Positions 1-10,531 of a stretch of 64,000 nt of DNA are shown piece by piece. The DNA is from Locusta migratoria (lineage: Eukaryota > Arthropoda > Insecta > Orthoptera > Acrididae): contig CM048744.1 of the NCBI GenBank assembly GCA_026315105.1, forward strand, positions 838,622,094-838,686,093, read 5' to 3'. How positions within the stretch are numbered: the stretch's first letter is position 1; every line of letters starts with the position of its first letter. The notes under the pieces were generated by a model. The model was not told the origin of the DNA. It did no database searches and saw only the letters and a list, made by a program, of their open reading frames with translations. The translations under genes were made by a program, and so were the position numbers.

Positions 1-97
1 TCCAGCTTCTCTCATGTCCTGATAATCTAATAGCTACAGCCCTGCCAGTCTGTCAGGGCTATAGCTATTAGATTATCAGGACATGAGAGAAGCTGGA
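1..97. repeat. 44-bp inverted repeat (hairpin) at window start
   Basis: Bases 1-44 and 54-97 are reverse complements with one mismatch, separated by a 9-base loop (45-53). The right arm continues in frame into the Penelope-like reading frame that follows, so the left arm is an inverted copy of part of that element. The left extent cannot be seen because the window starts here. Confidence 0.9.
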
Positions 98-306
98 GGT
101 TAAAAAAGACAGATTCAACCTTTGATGAACATCTGCTCAGAGAAGTCCATGATTATGATGTAAACTGTGAGATTCTACATCCCCTGAAGAAAAGCAGAAA
201 GATGACACTACTGGAAATATTGGAGATCAATAAACATTTGGCTCAGGATGCTAGTTTAGTATTAAATGATCAGATCCAGTTCCCCTCTACACCTCTACTG
301 AAATAA
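55..306 (+). pseudogene. Penelope-like element, C-terminal end of ORF (5'-truncated)
   Basis: An open frame runs from the hairpin to a TAA at 304-306. It reads as the tail found after the GIY-YIG endonuclease of Penelope-like elements: a GH(E)..W segment, then FDEHLLREVHDYDVNCEILH, a TLLEILEINKHL segment and a terminal LNDQIQF. The family's C-terminus commonly ends in a similar (L/I)NDQ motif. RT and the endonuclease core are missing. The upstream frame stops at 28-30, inside the inverted left arm. This is a 5'-truncated, non-functional copy. The family call is from recognised protein pattern, not a search. Confidence 0.7.
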
Positions 307-600
307 GTTTTATTTTCAACCTTCCTTTTCAATAATAATCATATTAGTTTGATTCTTTACACATATTTATTATATGTTTATATAAATGTTAATAACTCTC
401 ATAAATAAGTATTTGCGATGAACTTTCCTGTGATGTATCGATTGTCTCTGATAACATCTTTGTAAATCTTAACATCTTTGAAAACATGTGTACTTCATTC
501 TGTTGTCACCTGATGATGGCCTAAGAAGCCGAAAGCCGGTTTGTGACCAATAAAAAAGTTTTGCAGAACATCAGGAGGTTGTTCCTTTTTGATATTATTA
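307..600 (+). mobile_element. 3' tail of the Penelope-like element
   Basis: AT-rich tail following the stop codon. It contains the hammerhead-like motif at 505-547 and an AATAAA at 549-554, consistent with the 3' untranslated end of a PLE. The exact 3' end, near 575-600, is uncertain. Confidence 0.5.
505..547 (+). ncRNA. hammerhead-ribozyme-like motif in PLE tail
   Basis: Order seen: GTCAC (505-509), CTGATGA (510-516), a short hairpin TGGC..GCC (517-530), GAAA (531-534), GCCGGTTT, GTGAC (543-547). The two 5-base ends pair perfectly as stem I. Hammerhead motifs are known in PLEs. Deviations: an extra U before stem II and a GUU rather than GUC cleavage triplet, so it may be inactive. Confidence 0.5.
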
Positions 601-934
601 TCATGTTCTGTCAAGTACCGACGGAAAAATCAATTACTTAAATTTAGAACTTCAGCTTTCCATTTGCTTTCTTCTATTACTGTGCCGGAATGAGCAACGA
701 GTGACTGCTTAGTGGCCTTTAACTCGCTTATCGATTTGACAAAGGACCAGATTATTTCGGGTTCTCGGAAAGAGTATAGCTATGGTAATTATTTCATACT
801 TCACGCATCGATCTTTTTAAAGACGCACGAATCTGTCTGGTCCGCCACAAGAAACTCACAGTAGAGGACTCTCTTTTGTCACAGCCACAGCAATTCTGGG
901 AACAGGGAACGCTTCGGCTCGTCAAACAGTGGGA
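601..934. other. spacer without recognised feature
   Basis: No coding pattern or repeat that I recognise between the PLE tail and the mariner element. Confidence 0.6.
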
Positions 935-936
935 TA

Positions 937-1624
937 CGAGGCGCGTCCAGAAAGTAAGTTCCGTTTCAATTTATCTCCGCTGCAGCACTACGATTGCAGT
1001 TCCGCACATGCGCTTTAGACGATGTCTATCAAGGAGAAGAACGTGCGCCATTTGGAGATCGCTGTCAGTTACGTAGATTTTGTTGTGCTTGTTTGAAATG
1101 TCGGCGTTGATTGAAAATCCCGCCGCCTGTGGAATCAGGTCGGTGATTCGGTTTCTGAATGCGAGGAAAGTGAAACCAAGTGGAATTTATCTGCAAATTT
1201 GCTGTCAAAAGGTGTTGTTTTGCTTCACGACAACGCACGACCACACACTGCAAATGTGACGAAAAACCTCCTACAGGGATTTGGCTGGGACGTGTTTGAC
1301 CATCCTCCGTACAGCCCTGACCTCGCTCCTAGCGACTTTCGTCTGTTCTTACATCTCAAGTCTTCCCTTGGCGGTCATCACTTCACCAGTGACGACGATC
1401 TGAAAGAAGCTGTTTCCAACTGGTTGAAGACACAGGTGACAGATTTGTATGAAGAAGGTATAGAAAACCTAGTGCCACGCTATGACAAATGCCAGCAAAA
1501 TTTCGGCAGTTATGTGGAAAAGTAGTCTGAGAGTTGTTGAATTTTGTGCAATAAAAATTTCTTCCTTATCTGTGTACAATTTCATTTTATTACCAAACGG
1601 AACTTACTTTCTGGTCGCGCCTCG
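937..1624 (+). mobile_element. internally deleted mariner-family transposon
   Basis: Terminal inverted repeats CGAGGCGCGTCCAGAAAGTA (937 on) and its near-perfect complement (ending 1624) are flanked by TA at 935-936 and 1625-1626, the TA target duplication of Tc1/mariner elements. At 688 bp it is about half the length of a complete mariner. Three other copies in the window (18067-19984, 29675-30220, 59995-60520) share the ends or the same transposase segments. Confidence 0.93.
1098..1525 (+). pseudogene. mariner transposase with internal deletion
   Basis: The ATG at 1098 opens an N-terminal fragment beginning MSALIENPAACGIRSVIRFL, the helix-turn-helix start. A deletion then joins it, out of frame, to the catalytic C-terminus (1199-1525). 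That part shows HDNARPHTA with the second Asp and YSPDLAPSDFRLF with the third Asp of the mariner DD34D triad, and ends NLVPRYDKC..YVEK. The first catalytic Asp and the linker are gone, so the protein cannot be active. The TIRs could still be mobilised in trans. Stop TAG at 1523-1525. Confidence 0.9.
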
Positions 1625-1626
1625 TA

Positions 1627-2196
1627 GTTGTGTTTAGGGCTCTGGTGATTGTTATTGAATAAAGACTTCAATTATACCAGCAGTGCCGTTTCTTACTTCT
1701 TGATTTGAACATCCCTGGTACTATTTTTAAATAAGAGCCGCCTTGTCGGAAAAGTATTTTTTAATCAGTTTTGAAAGAAAAGCTTCCAGGACCTGGAAAC
1801 CGCAGTAGATTCGTAAACAATTTATACAGCCCTCTTACTGCGTAGTCAATTACTAAAAAATCTTTTCCAGGCTTCGACAACAGCTAAGGACGTCTTCATC
1901 AGAATAAATATTTAAACAAAGATTGTCTAGAATCGATAATATACAAAACAATTAGTAGAGGGTTGTACGAAATATTTTAATTTGATATTTTAATATTTTC
2001 TATCGAAGGCAAAATTTTTATTCAAATATGTAGCGGTAAGGGCTCTTGACATGTAAAATTAATACGAGAATGTTCAAAATGTAAAATTCATTGATGGACT
2101 ACACTTTTAGTGGAGTGAATCAAGTTTTTCGTGTAACTCTTTACTGATTACTTAGTCTACAATCCGTACTAGGCAACCTTTGTTTAAATATTTCTT
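1627..2196. other. AT-rich spacer
   Basis: Nothing coding or repetitive recognised. It is the pre-insertion flank of the LINE that follows. Confidence 0.6.
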
Positions 2197-2421
2197 ATGA
2201 TGAAAACCCACTCCCATGAACCACAGACATTGCCGAGGTGGGGTGGCTTGCGTGCCTCAACAATACAGATAGCCGTACCGTAGGTGCAACCACAGCGGAG
2301 GGGTATCTGTGGAGAGGCCAGACAAACGTGTGGTTCCTGAAGAGGGGCAGCAGCCTTTTCAGTAGTTATAGGGGCAACAGTCTGGATGATTGACTGAGCT
2401 GTCCTTATAACATCAGCTAAT

Positions 2422-3896
2422 GTGGCTTTGCCACACAGCTACTGCGAACGGCTGAAAGCAAGGGGAAACTACAGCCGTTACCTTTCCCGAGGACATGCAG
2501 CTCTACTGTATGAACATATGATGGCATCCTCTCGGGTAAAATATTCCGGAGGTAAAATAGTCCCCCATTCGGATCTCCGGGCGGGGACTACTCAGGAGGA
2601 TGTGATCATCAGGAAAGACAATACTGGCATTCTACGGGTCGGAGCGTGGAATGTTAGATCCCTTAATAGAGTAGGAAAATTAGAAAATTTAAAAAGGGAA
2701 ATGGATAGGTTGAAGTTAGATATAGTGGGGATTAGTGAAGTTCGGTGGCAGGATGAACAGGATTTCTGGTCAGGTGAGTACAGGATTATAAATACAAAAT
2801 CAATTGGGGTATCACAGGAGTAGGATTGATAATGAATAAGAAAATAGGAATGCGGGTAAACTACTATGACCAGCACAGTGATCGCATTATCATTGTCAAG
2901 ATAGATACGAAGCCAACACCGACAACAGTAGTACAGGTTTATATGCCAACTAGCTCTGCCGATGATGAGGAAATCGAAGAAATATATGAGGAGCTAAAGG
3001 AAATTATTCAGACAATTAAGGGAGAGGAAAACGTAATTGTTATGGGAGACTGGAATTCGGTAGTAGGACAAGGAAGGGAAGGGAAGATAGTAGGTGAAGA
3101 TAGTAGGTGAATATGGTCTGGGCAAAAGGAATGAAAGAGGAAGCCGCCTGGTAGAATTTTGCACGGAACATAATTTAGTTATAACACCTGGTTCAAGAAT
3201 CACAAAAGAAGGTTGTATACGTGGAAGAGACCAGGAGACACCGGGAGATACCAGATAGATTTTATAATTGTAAGACATAGATTTCGGAACCAGGTTGTAC
3301 AGTGTAAGACATACCCAGGGGCAGATATAGACTCTGACCATAACTTGTTGGTTATGAACTGTAGGCTGAAACTGAAGAAACTACAAAAAGATAGGAAAAT
3401 AAGGAGATGGGACCTGGATAAATTGAAGGAACCTGAGGTTCTTAAGAATTTCAGAGGGAGCTTTAGGCAACAATTGACAGAAACAAGGGAAAATAAAACA
3501 GTTGAGGAGGAATGGGTAAAATTGAGAGATGAAATAGTGAAAGTAGCTGAGGACAAAATAGGCAGGAAGGCAAGACCTACAAAAAATCCTTGGATATCAC
3601 AGGAGATACTAAATTTAATCGATGAAAGGAGAAAATATAAAAATGCAGTAAATGAAACAGGCAAAATGGAGTACAGACGACTAAGAAATGAGATTGACAG
3701 GAAGTGCAAAATGGCTAAGAAGGAGTGGCTAGAAGGCAAATGCAAGGATGTAGAAGAATGTATAAATAGGGGAAAAATAGATACAGCCTACAGGAAAATA
3801 AAAGAAACATTTGGAGATAAGAAAAACAGCTTTATGAATATCAAGGACACGGATGGAAATCCATTTCTCAGCAAAGAAGGGAAAGCTGAAAGGTGA
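2422..3896 (+). pseudogene. RTE-like LINE ORF, endonuclease half (frameshifted)
   Basis: The ATG at 2422 starts the frame. The AP-endonuclease begins GAWNVRSLNRVGKLENLK, with ISEVRW for the catalytic Glu region, then VIVMGDWNSVVG and ADIDSDHNLLVM (the SDH motif). The frame breaks near 2810 (1-nt loss), at 3082-3107 through a tandem 13-bp duplication (gaagatagtaggt twice), and near 3190. At 3893-3895 a Trp codon has become TGA. The endonuclease would nick target DNA for target-primed reverse transcription. RTE/BovB-like is my call; a related Craft/CR1-type family is possible. Confidence 0.85.
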
Positions 3897-5485
3897 AAAG
3901 AGTATATAGAGGGGCTCTACAAAGGAAATGAACTTAGAGACGATGTTGTAGGAAGGGATGAGGAAGTAGATCAAGATGAAATAGGAGATACTATACTGAG
4001 AGATGAATTTGACAGAGCCTTGAAAGACCTAGGTCGGAACAAGGCCCCTGGAGTAGATGATATTCCCTCAGAGCTACTGAAGTCTCTGGGAGAACCAGTC
4101 ATGACAAACCTGTTTCACCTAGTGTGTAAGATGTATGAGACAGGTGAAGTACCCTCAGACTTTAAGAAAAATGTTATAATCCCCATACCAAAGAAAGCAG
4201 GTGCAGACAGGTGTGAAAACTACAGAACCATCAGTTTAATAAGTCATGGTTGCAAAATATTAACACGAATTATATACAGAAGGTTGGAAAAACTGGTAGA
4301 AGCCGACCTCGGGGAAGATCAGTTTGGATTCAGGAGAAATGTAGGAACTCGGGAGGCAATACTCACTTTACGGCTTATCCTAGAAGATATATTAAGAAAA
4401 GGCAAACCTACATTTCTAGCTTTTGTAGATTTGGAGAAGGCTTTGACAATGTTGATTGGAATAAACTCTTTAAAGTTCTGAAACAAGCAGGAGTAAAATA
4501 TAGGGAGCGTAAAGTTATTTACAACTTGTACAAAAACCAGACAGCGGTTGTCAGAGTTGAAGGGCATGAAAGGGATGCAGTGGTTGGGAAGGGAGTGAGA
4601 CAGGGTTGTAGCCTTTCTCCAATGTTATTCAATTTGTACATTGAACAAGCTGTAAAGGAAAGCAAGGAGAAATTTGGTGAAGGAATTAAAGTTCAGGGGG
4701 AAGAATTAAAAACATTGCGTTTTGCCGACGACATAGTAATTCTGTCAGATACAGCAAAGGACCTGGAAGAGCAACTGAACGGAATGGACAGTGTGCTGAA
4801 AGGTGCATATAAGATGAACATTAACAATGGCAAAACTAGGGTAATGGAGTGCAGTGTAAGAAAATCAGGTGATGCTGAAGGAATTAGATTGGGTAACGAA
4901 GCAATAAAAGAGGTAGATGAGTTTTGTTACTTGGGCAGTAAAATAACAAATGATGGTCGCAGTACAGAGGATATAAAATGCAGAATGGCAATGGGTAGAA
5001 AAGCGTTTTTGAAAAAGAGAAATTTGTTAACATCGAACATTGATTTAAGCCTAAGGAAGTCCTTTCTGAGGGCATTTGTATGGAGTGTTGCCTTGTATGG
5101 GAGTGAAACATGGACGATAAACAGTGCGGACAGGAAGAGGATTGAGGCTTTTGAAATATGGTGCTACAGAAGAATGCTGAAGATTAGGTGGGTGGATCGC
5201 GTAACTAATGAGGAGGTACTGAACAGAATTGGGGAGAAAAGAAATTTCTGGCATATCTTGACTAAAAGAAGGGATAGATTGGTGGGACACATTCTTAGAC
5301 ATCAAGGAATTGTGAATTTAGCATTAGAGGGAAGTGTGTGGGGTAAAAATCGCAGAGGAAGACCGAGAGATGGATACGGTAAGCAGATTCGGACAGATGT
5401 GGGTTGCCGTTCTTATGTGGAGATGAAGAGGCTTGCTCAGGATAGGGTATTGTGGAGAGCTGCATCAAACCAGTCTCCGGACTGA
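3897..5485 (+). pseudogene. RTE-like LINE ORF, reverse transcriptase half (frameshifted)
   Basis: RT motifs in order: NKAPGVDDIPSELLK, VIIPIPKKAGADRCENYRTI, DQFGFRRNVGT, FLAFVDLE, GVRQGCSLSPMLFNLYI and LRFADDIVILSD (catalytic FADD). The C-terminal region has YGSETWTINSADRKRIEAFE and RRRDRLVGHILRH-like residues, ending ASNQSPD with a stop near 5483-5485. One base is missing near 4440 (a run in GCTTTTGACAAT), splitting the RT between two frames. The catalytic core is otherwise well preserved, so this is a fairly young copy. Confidence 0.9.
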
Positions 5486-5510
5486 AGACCACAACACACA
5501 TGATGAAAAC

Positions 5511-6091
5511 ATCGTTAGTTGATGTTGAAATCTGGTGAAGTATTTTACTGATTAACTACCCAACTTGTAAACTCTATAAGTTTAATTCCAATAGTAGTTT
5601 AGTAATGTTTGGTAATTACTGTTTAGTTATGACAGTAGGGTATCTTCAGATTATCTGCAGGACAAATGTAACAAAGGAATTACTACAAGAGTTAAAGCAG
5701 TGAAAAGGGGACATAGATCTATTATGTGCCAGACATTAAAAAAAAAAAAAATTCACAAGGCCCTTCGTGGTATGACGCCTTACGTGGACTTCAGGCATCG
5801 AAACGATAAACAAGAGGTAAAAAGATTTGGTTGCATTTCTATAGTTTTCGTAAGGGAATAGGCGCGGAATGGACACAGCTAATATTAAATGATCCTGAAA
5901 AGTGAGATGATAGACATAGACAAAAGTTGTAATCACAGGTGTGGAGTGCTTCGACGTGTACGGGCTAACAATAAGTGGGTGATTACGTATAGCCAGTGAC
6001 GTAGGAAGCCGGTAGAGAGGGCAGGAGAACAGCTAAGCGCTAGCTAGTGGAATAGAAAATGTAACGAGAAGAGATTTAAATGTTGGTAATG
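5511..6091. other. spacer
   Basis: AT-rich, with a short A-run near 5740. No feature recognised. Confidence 0.55.
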
Positions 6092-6245
6092 CTACGGGGC
6101 CAACCAGTTTAGGTCATCGGTCCGAAGAGTTACAAACTACTTTAACTTACGCCAAGGACAATACACACTCACCAGTGCTTGAGGTAGAACTCGAACCTCC
6201 GACCGGAGCGGCCACACAATCCGTGGCATGAGGCTATTTCAAGCG
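6092..6245 (-). mobile_element. tRNA-derived SINE (degenerate)
   Basis: Reverse complement carries the B-box-like 'ggttcgagttctacctcaag' region and the 'aactctt..gatgacct' tail shared with the other SINEs of this type at 11046, 20004 and 39699. No clear target duplication. Confidence 0.65.
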
Positions 6246-7479
6246 GTGAGAAGCGATTAAGTACGTCAACACCAAATGAAGGGAAGATTGTTAAGTATAG
6301 AAGAAGTTAGTACGTAGGCACTTGCAAATAAAAGTAAGTACAAATTAAAACAGTCCGGATCGAAGAATTGTTATTTTTATTTCATGACTGGTTTCAGTTA
6401 ACGCAGATCACCTTCGGATGACTATAGCACCATGTGTTGGGAGGTGGCGGAGAGGCGCACAAACGTAGCCTGCTTTTTAAAATAAAAGTATGTGCAATGT
6501 ATCATTTGAAGAGAGGTATCTGAAAAAAGTTTGAACTTTGCGTGCCCACTGATCATTCTGAAGATATGAGTGACCAAAATGAGTGTGCTTCGCTAATTAA
6601 AATTTCTACCGTTCTGCGCAATATGAACAATTTTACGGTTATCATTTCTCGTTGTAAGAAGATGCTCGGCAAAACATACTTTAAAGGTCCGACCTATCTG
6701 ATCTATAGATTCAGATCGACACTCGGGAAATTTTACTTGGTAGACTCATATATATATATATATATACGGTACATGAAGTTAAGTTCAGAACTTAAATAAC
6801 AATCAGCGAAAGCTATTCAACGCAACTCTCATAAATTCTCGAGGTAATTCACTTAGACGTTTTCCAAGTATATGTAAGTACCAATGACTTCTGGTAAGAA
6901 CCATCATCAGAAAAGTAAATTGAACAGATTACGTTAGTGTATTTTCTGTCACCATATCCAAGTTAAACGATAAAAGATACGCAAAATGTCATTTGACATT
7001 ATGTCTTGATGATAAATAGAACATGTTAAGTGACATTTAACGCATTTTTTACTGTTTGACGTGGGTATAGTGACAGAAAATGTACCAACGTATTCAGACT
7101 GTATAATTGTTTTTCTCATGATAGTTTATAACCGAAACCAGTACAGTTGTAAATATAATAAACAGCTGATGGTTGGCAATATACATTTTTTAAAGTTAAT
7201 TTTTAGCAATTTGGACAGGCTAATGGTACACTGTACGTCCTACAGTGTTTAGTTACAACGACATTCGTCTTCGCGATAATACGTTCTGTGGATGAGGACC
7301 GCAGTGGATACAATTTGAGGGAAGCCGCAAAGTTCCTTCGTTCTCGCTGAGAAGTTAGAGAGGATATTTGACGATGGAAAGCGATATTGCTTCTCCCGAT
7401 TATAATATACGCAAACTTCATAGGCCCTGTCGGAGTTAATTAAATCGAGCTGGATACTCATATTTAATTAAATACTTTG
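6246..7479. other. AT-rich spacer with a (TA)n tract
   Basis: Holds a dinucleotide (TA)n run at about 6748-6767. On the minus strand around 6370-6430 there is a weak PLE-tail-like 'ctgaaaccagtcatgaaataaa' order. No gene seen. Confidence 0.55.
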
Positions 7480-7735
7480 CCGCTTTCTCCTTCTGGGAAT
7501 TACGCCGATAACTCGGTTTGTCTGGCCTCAGAGTGAAAGCGAGCTGACCTCTTACTGGGTGGGCGCGACGCGGTCAACCCCGGCTCAACTTGGTAACTGC
7601 GTTAATCAAGCCCTGCCGACGACCGCGACGGGCGAAATCGAGACTTGGGATTCATTAGCTGTCGGCAGCGCACGGATAATGGGCGGACGTCTCGATCCGA
7701 TACTGTAGGGTTCGATGACGTCACACTGCTCCTCA
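7480..7735. other. CpG-rich patch with a CRE palindrome
   Basis: A sharply GC- and CpG-rich stretch inside AT-rich surroundings, ending with TGACGTCA at 7716-7723. It could be a decayed promoter or the GC-rich end of an unknown repeat. No transcript structure is visible. Confidence 0.35.
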
Positions 7736-7811
7736 AACATAGTAAAAAAAAGAAAAAAGAAAAAATCGCACTGACGTGTTTTACGGGCCTCTTTAGATTT
7801 GTAGTTTTATA

Positions 7812-8645
7812 AGAAATTTGGGGAAGGAATTAAAGTACAGGGGGAAGAATTAAAAACATTGTGTTTTGCCGACGACATAGTAATTCTGTCAGATACAGCA
7901 AAGGACCTGGAAGAGCAACTGAACGGAATGGACAGTGTGCTGAATGGTGCATATGAGATGAACATTAACAAAAGCAAAACTAGGGTAATGGAGTGCAGTG
8001 TAAGAAAATCAGGTGATACTGAAGGAATTAGATTGGAAAACGAAGCAATAAAGGAGGTAGATGAGTTTTGTTACTTGGGCAGTAAAATAACAAATGATGG
8101 TCGTAGTACAGAGGATATAAAATGCAGAATGGCAATGGGTAGAAAAGCGTTCTTGAAAAAGAGAAATTTGTTAACATCGAATATTGATTTAAACCTAAGG
8201 AAGTCCTTTCTGAAGGCATTTGTATGGAGTGTTACCTTGTATGGGAGTGAGACATGGACGATAAATAGTGCGGACAGGAAGAGGATTGACGCTTTTGAAA
8301 TATGGTGCTACAGAAGAATGCTGAAGATTAGGTGGGTGGATCGCGTAACTAATGAGGAGATACTGAACAGAATTGGGGAGAAAAGGAATTTCTGGCATAC
8401 CTTGACTAAAAGAAGGGATAGATTGGTAGGACACATTCTTAGACATCAAGGAATTGTGAATTTAGCGTTGGAGGGAAGTGTATGGGGAAAAATCGCAGGG
8501 GCAGACCAAGAGATGGATACAGTAAGCAGTTTCAGACAGATGTAGGTTGTCGCTCTTATGTGGAGATGAAGAGGCTTGTTCAAGGATAGGGTATTTTGGA
8601 GAGCTGCATCAAACCAGTCTCCGGACTGATGACCACAACAACAAC
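7812..8645 (+). mobile_element. 5'-truncated copy of the RTE-like LINE
   Basis: Closely matches the 3' quarter of the element at 2208-5499, from EKFGEGIKVQ to the tail 'ggactgatgaccacaacaac'. An open frame (7859-8545 and a little upstream) covers FADDIVILSD through GHILRHQGIVNLALEGSVWG. One base is then lost at a run near 8490, shifting the last 50 residues out of frame. 5' truncation is the usual outcome of incomplete target-primed reverse transcription. Confidence 0.92.
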
Positions 8646-9055
8646 AAAGTTTTGGTCCAAACTAATAATCTAAATAATAAAAAATTAATTAATAAGAGTG
8701 TCTGAAACCCTTGTAGGAAAAAAAAATGTACTGGCGGGTTCCGAACCACTGACCTTTAGCGTCAGAGTCCAACACATCGCCCATTACGCTACAGCTAACA
8801 GGAACTGCGTTCTTTAATCTCATACTATTGATGGCCGTTGTTAACTAATGCTAATATGGAATTTGCAGACACTAGACTATCATTTATAGTACGAAGAACG
8901 TTGTTATTTCTTCAGTGCGCCATTGCTTTGAAATGACAACGTGTAAGTTACATTAAGAAAATCATCAAATACGCAACGCAAGAGACAGTTCTTGGCGAGG
9001 AATGTCACGTGATATCTGCGAACGGCTGGTTTTCGTTAATTTAATGGAGGGTGTC
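8646..9055. other. spacer with tRNA-like SINE remnant
   Basis: The minus strand at about 8728-8818 resembles a tRNA body (gctgtagcgtaatgggcgat, ..ggtcagtggttcggaacc) with an A-rich run next to it. It is probably a SINE head, not a tRNA gene: the arms pair poorly. Nothing else recognised. Confidence 0.4.
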
Positions 9056-9056
9056 A

Positions 9057-9520
9057 AAACTCCGTTATTTTTGCAAATATCTCTAAAACAATTCGAGATA
9101 TGAAAACTACATAATAGAGAATTTTCCCCTCTACCAATTAGGTTCTCTACTAATTAGGTTATTCAATTTCCGTGTCAGATGAACGGTTCATTTGCAATTA
9201 CAATTATATTACAAACGGCTTTTTGTATTACTACCGCATTTTTTTCCGAAAAATTTGAAAAAGGGAGGTTCTGGTCTCTGGCGGCTTGCAATTATGTGTG
9301 CAAAATCTGGTGCTGATCGGTTGAACGGTTCGTCTTAAAAACAGGGAACACGTTACGGACAGACAGACAGACCGACAGACAGACATACATCCCAAAATCG
9401 CCGTTATTTTTGCAAATATCTCTGAAACGATACGAGATATGAAACAAACACAAGAGAAAAATGTTGTAGAGAATTTTCTCCTCTACAAATTCGGTTATTC
9501 AATTTTCGTGTCAGATGCAT
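9057..9520. repeat. imperfect direct repeat of about 120 bp with GACA tract
   Basis: 'gttatttttgcaaatatctc' near 9062 recurs near 9404. Both copies continue through 'cgagatatgaaa', 'gagaattttc', 'ttcggttattcaatttt(c)cgtgtcagatg'-like text. Between them lie 'ctgatcggttgaacggttcg' and a (GACA)n run at about 9358-9385. It looks like a dispersed repeat unit present twice. Confidence 0.7.
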
Positions 9521-9705
9521 GATTAAGCCGTTAATTTCATTTAAATTTCGAGCGGTCAAAAGACGATCGCAAAGGCCCACTTTTAGTGTTACTACCGTAA
9601 CCTAAAGTGGGCCAAAAGTTTTGGACTGGCTAGAAAACATTGATATAGGATTTTCATCAGATTGCATCCCAAAAAGAAGGCTTTTTGCGCCCACGACTGT
9701 ATTTA

Positions 9706-10531
9706 TGATATCCAAATGGGTGTTCTGCAGCAAACAGTCGCTATTCATAAGGAACTGCTTTATTTTGCAGATCTAGATTTCGGCAACTGGCTTTCCATTA
9801 TCAGTGCTAAAATAACAAGAAGACACTTTCTATATAAATACATTACAAGAAATATAACACTGATAAACTAGAAAAGAGTCAACAAGATGTAGTTAACGTA
9901 CCACATTTTTTATATTAGTATATTATTCATAGAAGGTATGTGATATAATTTTTCACTAGTTAGATGCAATACTGTTTCCAGTAAAGCAGATTATAACTCG
10001 TGAAATTTAATTGCATGCAACAATGAACAATATGCAACAATGAACAATATGCAACAATGTAAAGTTTTAAAATAATGGTTTGTTTGTTTACGACTGGTTT
10101 TTAAAAATACACCGTAAAATATTTAATACATTGCCATAGAGTCTTAAACAAACAGTTATTTTAAAACTTTACATGGTCGCATATTGTTCATTGGTGCACA
10201 CAATTCAATTTCATAAGTTGTAACTCACTTTACTGGCTATAGTATTGTATCTAACTGTGGAAAAAACTGTATTACATACCATCAATGAGGATTACACAAT
10301 GGACTTGCATAACATACTAATATAAAAAATGTATGGTATGTAAACTACATCTTGTTGACTCTTTTCTAATTTGTCAATGTTATATTTCATGAAATGTATT
10401 TATATTGACGGTGACTTCTTGTTATTTTTGCATGGATAATGACAAGTCACTTGCCGAAATCTAGATCTGCAAAATAAAGCAGTTTCTTACAAATAGCGAG
10501 TGACTGCCGCAAAACACCCATTTGGATTGAT
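9706..10531. repeat. long imperfect palindrome (arms about 385 bp)
   Basis: The reverse complement of about 10148-10531 aligns with about 9706-10088 at roughly 85 % by eye. Shared blocks include atccaaatgggtg, ctgctttattttgcagatct, aaaagagtcaacaagatgta and tgtaaagttttaaaataa. A spacer of about 60 bp separates the arms. The left arm has two extra copies of a 17-bp unit (aacaatatgcaacaatg); the right arm has an insertion of about 25 bp. Both arms run outward to 'gccgaaatctagatct..aaaataaa', like head-to-head retroelement 3' ends. No coding capacity. Confidence 0.85.

Larger units (their letters stand above)
2208..5499 (+). mobile_element. full-length RTE-like non-LTR retrotransposon
   Basis: Flanked by an 11-bp direct repeat ATGATGAAAAC (2197-2207 and 5500-5510), a clean target-site duplication. 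The 3,292-bp length fits the compact RTE class: one ORF with AP endonuclease then RT, and a short 3' tail lacking a long poly(A) (ends ..actgaagaccacaacacac). Bases 2208-2421 are the 5' leader. At least six partial copies of this family lie elsewhere in the window (7812, 12480, 16983, 20240, 30476 and 31790). All are broken. Confidence 0.9.
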
